A stretch of 64,000 bases of DNA, taken from Streptomyces rimosus (GTDB lineage Bacteria > Actinomycetota > Actinomycetes > Streptomycetales > Streptomycetaceae). The stretch covers positions 1,178,001-1,242,000 of the forward strand of contig NZ_CP023688.1 in the NCBI RefSeq assembly GCF_008704655.1, written 5' to 3'. Below are positions 58,909 to 64,000 of this stretch, piece after piece. The notes beneath the pieces were generated by a model. It did no database searches. It was not told where the DNA came from and worked only from the letters and a program-made list of their open reading frames with translations. The translations under genes were made by a program, and so were the position numbers. Positions within the stretch are counted from its first letter, which is position 1, and every line of letters begins with the position of its first letter.

Positions 58909-60717
58909 ATGGACGGGGAGAGTGCCACGGTCGTCGTCATCGGCAGTGGCGCGGGCGGCGCACCGCTCACCCACACACTGGTACGGGCGGGCCACCGGGT
59001 CGTCGTCCTGGAGAAGGGGCCGCTGCTGCGCACCCAGGCGCAGAGCCCCGGCGGCCTGTCGGACTTCAAGCGGGACGAGTGCTTCGCCACCGGTTCGGAG
59101 AAGCGCATCACCGTCCAGGGCGTGGCCAACACCGGCGAGTCGTTCTACTCCAGCCATGTGGAGCCGGACCTGAACGACGAGCCGCACGTCTACCGCGACA
59201 GCGACGGCCGGGACCGGGTCACCATCGAGGGTTACACGGCCCAATTGGTCGGCGGTGGAACGCAGTTGTACGGCGGGGTGTCGCCCCGCTTCACCCCCGA
59301 GGACCTGCGGCTGGCCACCCTGAACGCGTCGCGGGGCGACCTGCGCGACGACCCGGGCGGCGAGGTGCGCCGGGAGGCCCGCGACTGGCCGCTGGACTAC
59401 GCCGCGCTGGAGCCGTACTACACCAGGGCCGAGGAGCTGGTCGGCATCAACGGGACGTGGGGGGGCCAGGCCAAGGTCCCGTCCCAGGACCGCTATCAGC
59501 CGCCGCTCGACCCCAATCCGATCAGCGCGTACGCCGCCGCCGGGATGGACGCGCTCGGCATGCGCCGCTACCGCACCCCGCTCGCCGTCATCACCCGCGA
59601 CCACCCGCCCAGCGGCCGTACGGTGCCCGCCGACGCGGACAGCATCAAGACGGCGTTCGTCAACCGCTACGGCGACCCGCTGGGCCTGAAATCCAACGTC
59701 TGGGTGTCGCTGCTGGCGCCGCTGCGCGAGGTGAACGGCAGCGGCGGCCTGGACCTGCGGGCCAACTGCACCGTCACCCACCTGGAGGCGGACGGGCCGC
59801 GCGTGACCAAGGTGCACTACCGCGACCCGGGCGGCTGGCCCCGTACGATCACCGCCGGGACCGTCGTCGTGGCCTGCTCGGCGATCGAGTCCGTACGGCT
59901 GCTCCAGCTCTCCGGCCTGCTCGACCCGGCCTTCGACAAGCGCGTCAACGCCAACGGCCTGCTGGGCCGCTACTTCCTGACCCACTGCTTCGGCGGCGCC
60001 CAGTGCATCGTCCCGGAGCGCGCCGACAAGTCCAGGACGCTGGACTCGGACTGGGCCACCGACCACTGCGCGCGCCCCGAGTGGTTCCGCGCCCAGGGCC
60101 TGTGGGCGGGCGGCGTGATCTACAACAACACCTCCGACGGCGCCCTGCCCCTCTCCCTCGCCCGCACCTGGCACGCGATGGACATGGACAGCATGTGGAA
60201 GGGCTACCTCTACGACACCGGCATCGTCGGCGACGGCTTCGAGGACTACCTGGAGGACAGCTTCGGGCGGCGCCTGTCCGTGGCGTTCATGGCCAACCAG
60301 GTGCCGCAGCGGGAGAACCGCATCGAGCTGCACCCGAGCGTGACCGACAAGTGGGGCCGCCCGGTCGCGTACATCATCAAGTCCTGGCATCCGCACGACC
60401 GGGCGCTGATGGACACCCTCGCCGAGCAGTGCCGGCAGATCCTGGTGCGCGGCGGTGACGTGCGCGACGTCAGCTCGGGTTCGGTGGGCGGGTCGGTCGT
60501 ACGGATCGCCAACCACGTACTGGGCGGTGCCCGGTTCGGCACGAACGCCGCGGACTCCGTCCTCGATCCCGACTGCCGGGTCTGGAACTTCGACAACCTC
60601 TACGTCACCGACGGGGCGTTCATGCCGACCTCGGGCAGCGCCAACCCGACGCTGACCATCGAGGCGAACTCCTTCCGCGTCGGTGACGTGCTGCTCGACA
60701 GGGTCGGGAGGACGTGA
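58909..60717 (+). CDS. GMC-family FAD oxidoreductase (gluconate dehydrogenase large subunit type)
   Basis: A 602-residue GMC oxidoreductase. The FAD loop VVVIGSGAGGAPLTHTL is at 8-24, and the catalytic pair is His536 in NHVLGGARFG and Asn579 in SANPTLT. The C-terminal block RVWNFDNLYVTDGAFMPTSG is typical. Family members oxidise sugar or alcohol groups. Together with a subunit-3-like partner it resembles gluconate, fructose or sorbosone dehydrogenases, but the cytochrome c subunit is absent. The electron acceptor is therefore unclear. The next gene starts 1 base after the stop. Confidence 0.9.
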   Translation: MDGESATVVVIGSGAGGAPLTHTLVRAGHRVVVLEKGPLLRTQAQSPGGLSDFKRDECFATGSEKRITVQGVANTGESFYSSHVEPDLNDEPHVYRDSDGRDRVTIEGYTAQLVGGGTQLYGGVSPRFTPEDLRLATLNASRGDLRDDPGGEVRREARDWPLDYAALEPYYTRAEELVGINGTWGGQAKVPSQDRYQPPLDPNPISAYAAAGMDALGMRRYRTPLAVITRDHPPSGRTVPADADSIKTAFVNRYGDPLGLKSNVWVSLLAPLREVNGSGGLDLRANCTVTHLEADGPRVTKVHYRDPGGWPRTITAGTVVVACSAIESVRLLQLSGLLDPAFDKRVNANGLLGRYFLTHCFGGAQCIVPERADKSRTLDSDWATDHCARPEWFRAQGLWAGGVIYNNTSDGALPLSLARTWHAMDMDSMWKGYLYDTGIVGDGFEDYLEDSFGRRLSVAFMANQVPQRENRIELHPSVTDKWGRPVAYIIKSWHPHDRALMDTLAEQCRQILVRGGDVRDVSSGSVGGSVVRIANHVLGGARFGTNAADSVLDPDCRVWNFDNLYVTDGAFMPTSGSANPTLTIEANSFRVGDVLLDRVGRT

Positions 60718-60718
60718 C

Positions 60719-61849
60719 ATGGACAGCCGCTTCGACGACGTCTTCACCCACCCCGAGAACGAGATCTTCCGCGTCGTCTTCTACCCCGACCGCATCTACC
60801 ACGCCCGCTACCTCAACGCCACCCGCTCCTCCCGCTACCGCTACTACGTCGCCGAGGTACGCGGCTCCGCCGACGGCACCGCCATCAAGGGCGATGTCTT
60901 CCTCGGCGGCACCAAGCTGTGCCCGATGCTGCGCATCGAGTACTCCGGCATCCGCCTCGTGGAGCAGGCCAGGGAATTCAACCGGCGTCTGGGGCCCCGT
61001 ACGAAGGCGTGGCTGAAGGTCACCGGCGAGGACCCCGCGGACTCCGCCGAGGCCATCGTCACCCTGCACTGGGACCCGGTGATCGGCGCCTACGCGGCGG
61101 AGATCTGGGAAACGCTGGAGCCGCCGGACGGCACCGCGCACGACCACCGGGTGCTGCCCCTGATGGGCCGTAACGCGCCCATCACCCGCGTACCGCAACT
61201 GTCCCCGCTGCTCGGCTCGGTCTCCGAGGTGGCGATGGCGTTCCGCGAGGACGGCGTGCTGTACCCGACGGGCCAGCGGCTGGGCAACCCGCAGTGGGAC
61301 AACGCCTACCTCCGCTCCCACCAGGAACCGCGTACGCAGGAGCCCAGCGACCCCCGCAACACCGTCGCCGACAGCAACTACCTCCTCGACTTCCAGCGCG
61401 GCTTCTTCATCCCCGACGCCGGGCAGCTGGCCCCGGTCAACTACCGCAACGCCATGACCGACGAGGGCAACCCGGACCGCCGGGACGGCAACATCGTGCA
61501 GATGCGCTGGCTGTTCCAGCGCGAACTGGGCAGCGACCTGGTGTTCTTCCACGAGGTGACGGTGCCGCCCGGCGCGGTGGAGGGCACCCACCGGCACATC
61601 GGCTCGGAGGAGCTGTACTACGTCGTCTCCGGCACCGGCACCGCGTACATGAGCGACGGCGACGACCCGACGACCGCCGCCTACCCGCTGGTCGAGCGGC
61701 CGGTCTTCGGCGTCGGGCCGGTCAAGTGCCGGGAGCTGCCGGTCAAACCGGGCAGCGTCCTGTACACCAAGAGCGGCGGCGTGCACGGCATCCGCAACCC
61801 CGGTACCGAGCCGCTGAAGTTCGTCGCGTTCCTCTACCACACCACCTGA
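60719..61849 (+). CDS. Large cupin protein I
   Basis: A 376-residue protein. The last third is a cupin: PGAVEGTHRHIGSEELYYVVSGTG gives metal ligands His291, His293 and Glu297 or Glu298, and GGVHGIRNPG gives His356, so a complete metal site. Residues 1-130 form a beta-rich domain of unknown type (DRIYHARYLNATRSSRYRY), and 170-260 has no known match. Mononuclear cupins act as dioxygenases, isomerases or decarboxylases, so it may process the GMC product. It starts one base after the GMC stop and is 12 bases before cupin II. It is not a duplicate of cupin II outside the fold. Confidence 0.75.
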   Translation: MDSRFDDVFTHPENEIFRVVFYPDRIYHARYLNATRSSRYRYYVAEVRGSADGTAIKGDVFLGGTKLCPMLRIEYSGIRLVEQAREFNRRLGPRTKAWLKVTGEDPADSAEAIVTLHWDPVIGAYAAEIWETLEPPDGTAHDHRVLPLMGRNAPITRVPQLSPLLGSVSEVAMAFREDGVLYPTGQRLGNPQWDNAYLRSHQEPRTQEPSDPRNTVADSNYLLDFQRGFFIPDAGQLAPVNYRNAMTDEGNPDRRDGNIVQMRWLFQRELGSDLVFFHEVTVPPGAVEGTHRHIGSEELYYVVSGTGTAYMSDGDDPTTAAYPLVERPVFGVGPVKCRELPVKPGSVLYTKSGGVHGIRNPGTEPLKFVAFLYHTT

Positions 61850-61861
61850 GGCGGTCCCGCG

Positions 61862-63115
61862 ATGCCCAAGATCGTGCACACCGACTCGGTCTTCCGCGTC
61901 GACCCGGTCAAGCCCCCGGACTACGCGGAGGCCAACCCGCTGCTGAAGCTGCTGGGCCTGGTCGAGCGCACCCGGTTCGCCGCCGAGCGCGAACACTACG
62001 AACCCGCCTCGCTCCAGTACCTGTTCCCGCTGCGCACCCTCCAGCTGTACGGGCCCACCTCGCCCAACCAGGACCAGCTTGACCCGGAACAGCAGGACGA
62101 CAAGAACGACTTCCAGAAGCAGAACGTCCGCGACTTCACCCTGGCGGATACCCGGGCGGTGCGCGGCTGGGCCGAGATCGGCGACTGGCGCGGCCCGTTC
62201 CTCCAACTGTCCTACCGGGGCGGCCCGGACTCGGCGCTGTGGCGCGAGGCGGGCCGGCTCGGCGACGCCATCGGCTGCGTGCTCTCCGTCCAGGGCAGCC
62301 GGCCGATGCCGGTCCGGGTCCCGTACGACGAGGAAACCGACTTCTACACCATCGAACTGTGGGGCCGGGTCGGCGACGGCCTGCGCGACCTGCTGGGTCC
62401 CCGTGGCCGGTCGGCACTGGACTCCGGGCTCCTCCAGCCCCGTCCCGACATCGTCACCGGCCTGGGCCAGGACTTCCTCCGCGACCAGATGACCAACCAG
62501 GACCTGCGCCTGGTCGCCCCGCGGCACGCCATGCACCCCGTACTCCCCTGCTTCATCGACCTGCGCTGGACCGCGAGCCCCGACGGCGCCGGCTCCGCCG
62601 ACCCGCCCTCCGGCTCCGTACGCCTGGGCTTCGAGATGAAGGTCCGCGGCTGGGACAACTACCTCGGCGTCGGCACCAGCCCCCATCCGCACGGCGGGGT
62701 CGGCTTCCTCGAATACCGCACGCTCTTCAGCGAGTACGGCCGCTGGGCGGGCAGCGACGACCTGCGGCGGAGCCTGGAGCCGTACAACTTCGACGCGTTC
62801 GGCCGCAAGGGCCACGCCGGCGGCGACGTGGAACCCTTCCTCGCCGTCACCTACATGGACCTGCACGTCCTGGACCCGGCCTGCGGCATCGGTCTGCACC
62901 GGCACCGCGACAACCAGGAGGTCTTCCTGATGCTGGAGGGCGACGCGCTGATGGTGGTCGGCGACTGGGCCGACTCCGGCAGCCGGGTGCGCTCCTTCGA
63001 GGTACGGCGGCTGCCCGCCGACCATCTCGCCCTCCTCAAGGGCGGCAACCTGCACGGACTGATGAACCCGGCGGACCAGCGCGCGTCCCTCTTCATGTTC
63101 GGCGGCTACGACTGA
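61862..63115 (+). CDS. Large cupin protein II
   Basis: A 417-residue protein with a C-terminal cupin: GLHRHRDNQEVFLMLEGDA supplies His346, His348 and Glu353, and GNLHGLMNPA supplies His398. Upstream lie about 300 residues without a known domain, including LSYRGGPDSALWREAGRLGDA and a GVGTSPHPHGGVGFLEY segment that could be a second, partial beta barrel with two more His. If so, it is a bicupin. Its role is probably to act on or sense the oxidised sugar made upstream. The stop overlaps the debranching enzyme start as TGATG. Confidence 0.75.
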   Translation: MPKIVHTDSVFRVDPVKPPDYAEANPLLKLLGLVERTRFAAEREHYEPASLQYLFPLRTLQLYGPTSPNQDQLDPEQQDDKNDFQKQNVRDFTLADTRAVRGWAEIGDWRGPFLQLSYRGGPDSALWREAGRLGDAIGCVLSVQGSRPMPVRVPYDEETDFYTIELWGRVGDGLRDLLGPRGRSALDSGLLQPRPDIVTGLGQDFLRDQMTNQDLRLVAPRHAMHPVLPCFIDLRWTASPDGAGSADPPSGSVRLGFEMKVRGWDNYLGVGTSPHPHGGVGFLEYRTLFSEYGRWAGSDDLRRSLEPYNFDAFGRKGHAGGDVEPFLAVTYMDLHVLDPACGIGLHRHRDNQEVFLMLEGDALMVVGDWADSGSRVRSFEVRRLPADHLALLKGGNLHGLMNPADQRASLFMFGGYD

Positions 63116-64000
63116 TGCCCGCCCCTCCCCTGCCCGGTGACCCCTACCGCCTCGGCGCCCACTGGGACGGCTCCGGCACCTCCTTCGCCGTGTACTCCTC
63201 GGCGGGCGCGTACGGCGGTTCCGTCGAGCTGTGCCTGCTCGACGAGGTCGGGGAACGGCGGGTCCCGATGGCCGTGGACTGCGACATCTGGCACACGTAC
63301 GTGCCCGGCGCACGCCCCGGCCAGGGCTACGGCTACCGCGCGCACGGCCCGTTCGCGCCCGGCCGCGGCCTGCGCTTCGACCCGACCCGGCTGCTGCTCG
63401 ACCCGTACGCGAGGGTGCTGAAACCGACGGGGACACGCACGCTCCTGCCCCTCGTCGCCGACACGGCGTACGACTGGGGCGACGACCGGCCGCCGCGCCA
63501 CCCGTGGTCGCGGACGATCCTGTACGAGACGCACGTCAAGGGCATGACGGCACAGCACCCCGAAGTGCCCCCGGCCCTCCGGGGCACCTACGCGGGCCTG
63601 GCCCACCCCGCCGTGACCGAGCACCTGACCCGCCTGGGCGTCACCGCGGTCGAACTGATGCCGGTGCACCATTTCCTCTCCGAGCCCTTCCTCCTCGACC
63701 GGGACCTGGCCAACTACTGGGGCTACGCCACCATCGGCTTCTTCGCGCCGCACGCCGCGTACAGCTCGGCGGGCCACGAAGGCGGCCAGATCACCGACTT
63801 CAAGCGCATGGTGAAAGCCCTCCACTCCGCCGGGCTAGAAGTCATCCTCGACGTCGTCTACAACCACACCGCCGAGGGCCCGCCGGACGACCCGACCCTG
63901 TGCTTCCGCGGCCTGGCCAACGAGATCTACTACCGGCTGGACCCCGCCGACCCGTCCCGCTACCTCGACACCACCGGCACCCGCAACACGCTCAACGCCG
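63115..64000 (+). CDS. glgX: Glycogen debranching enzyme GlgX-type, N-terminal part
   Basis: The first 295 residues are in the window and the gene runs off the end. LGAHWDGSGTSFAVYSS opens a CBM48 domain (about 10-90), and YETHVKGMTAQHPEVP begins the GH13 barrel. LANYWGYATIGFFAPHAAY near 198 and EVILDVVYNHTAEG near 241, conserved region I, mark the isoamylase/GlgX subfamily. It hydrolyses alpha-1,6 branches of glycogen. TGATG coupling to cupin II makes it a true member of the GMC-cupin operon. Catalytic Asp and Glu of regions II and III lie beyond the window. Confidence 0.9.
   Translation, partial: MPAPPLPGDPYRLGAHWDGSGTSFAVYSSAGAYGGSVELCLLDEVGERRVPMAVDCDIWHTYVPGARPGQGYGYRAHGPFAPGRGLRFDPTRLLLDPYARVLKPTGTRTLLPLVADTAYDWGDDRPPRHPWSRTILYETHVKGMTAQHPEVPPALRGTYAGLAHPAVTEHLTRLGVTAVELMPVHHFLSEPFLLDRDLANYWGYATIGFFAPHAAYSSAGHEGGQITDFKRMVKALHSAGLEVILDVVYNHTAEGPPDDPTLCFRGLANEIYYRLDPADPSRYLDTTGTRNTLNA

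Noticed and set aside
57637..60747. A 1036-codon open frame on the minus strand.
   Set aside because: It lies opposite the subunit-3 and GMC genes, has no recognisable motif, and is an antisense shadow of GC-rich codons.
60620..63436. A 938-codon open frame on the minus strand.
   Set aside because: Opposite the cupins and glgX, with Arg/Val/Gly-rich meaningless sequence; a shadow.

Overview
The window has very high G+C, with third codon positions almost always G or C, many GTG starts and GTGA/ATGA stop-start overlaps, and almost no TTA codons. With ergothioneine genes, a class I terpene synthase, an ALF-repeat secreted protein and frequent GTACG-rich codons, this points to a Streptomyces-type actinomycete chromosome. 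This is inference from style and gene content. There is no rRNA, convincing tRNA, CRISPR array or phage.

Layout. 1-4166: a sugar-alcohol uptake and phosphorylation locus (CsbX/RbtT-type transporter, two FGGY kinases) divergent from a DeoR-type regulator. 4176-10306: a compact candidate biosynthetic locus with a PAL-type MIO ammonia-lyase, half of a ketosynthase-like protein, a ketosynthase and an atypical P450 on the minus strand, divergent from an aryl/acyl-CoA ligase over a palindromic control region. 10325-11371: a VOC protein and a TmrB-like ATPase. 11390-16573: a complete peptide/nickel-type ABC importer. 16687-19880: small secreted or membrane proteins and a TetR regulator. 19877-20107: a MITE-like element. 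20115-24821: a flavin monooxygenase, two acyl-CoA dehydrogenases and a quinone oxidoreductase, with TetR-style palindromes. 25006-32601: XRE regulator, GH18 enzyme, SDR, SRPBCC protein, carotenoid-desaturase-like oxidoreductase, terpene synthase and methyltransferase. 32626-35340: a haloacid dehalogenase-like hydrolase divergent from a CGNR regulator, then a T4-Pnk-like kinase and HAD phosphatase as separate convergent genes. 35341-37431: degraded region with a broken acyl-CoA ligase and a TauE-family permease.

37750-42227 is the ergothioneine operon egtABCD. Its genes are mostly coupled by overlaps, egtA carries a TTA codon, and no egtE is seen here. 42323-47781 holds an ALF-repeat protein, a CYP125-like P450, a Trp-rich/Pro-Thr-rich surface protein, a DUF4239-type membrane protein and an APH-like kinase. 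47926-52291 is a group of exported hydrolases (two PLC-like proteins, an esterase, a trypsin-like protease), followed by a HhH-type DNA glycosylase homologue.

53234-64000 is the most unusual part. An animal-type transketolase is translationally coupled to a type II NADH dehydrogenase-like flavoprotein, followed by a quinone oxidoreductase. A divergent and apparently single operon then encodes a gluconate-2-dehydrogenase subunit-3-like protein fused to a glycogen-binding-like E-set domain, a GMC oxidoreductase, two different large cupin proteins and the start of a GlgX-type debranching enzyme. I read this as a candidate undescribed alpha-glucan oxidation system, without export signals and so probably cytoplasmic. 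This is a hypothesis from domains and gene order only.
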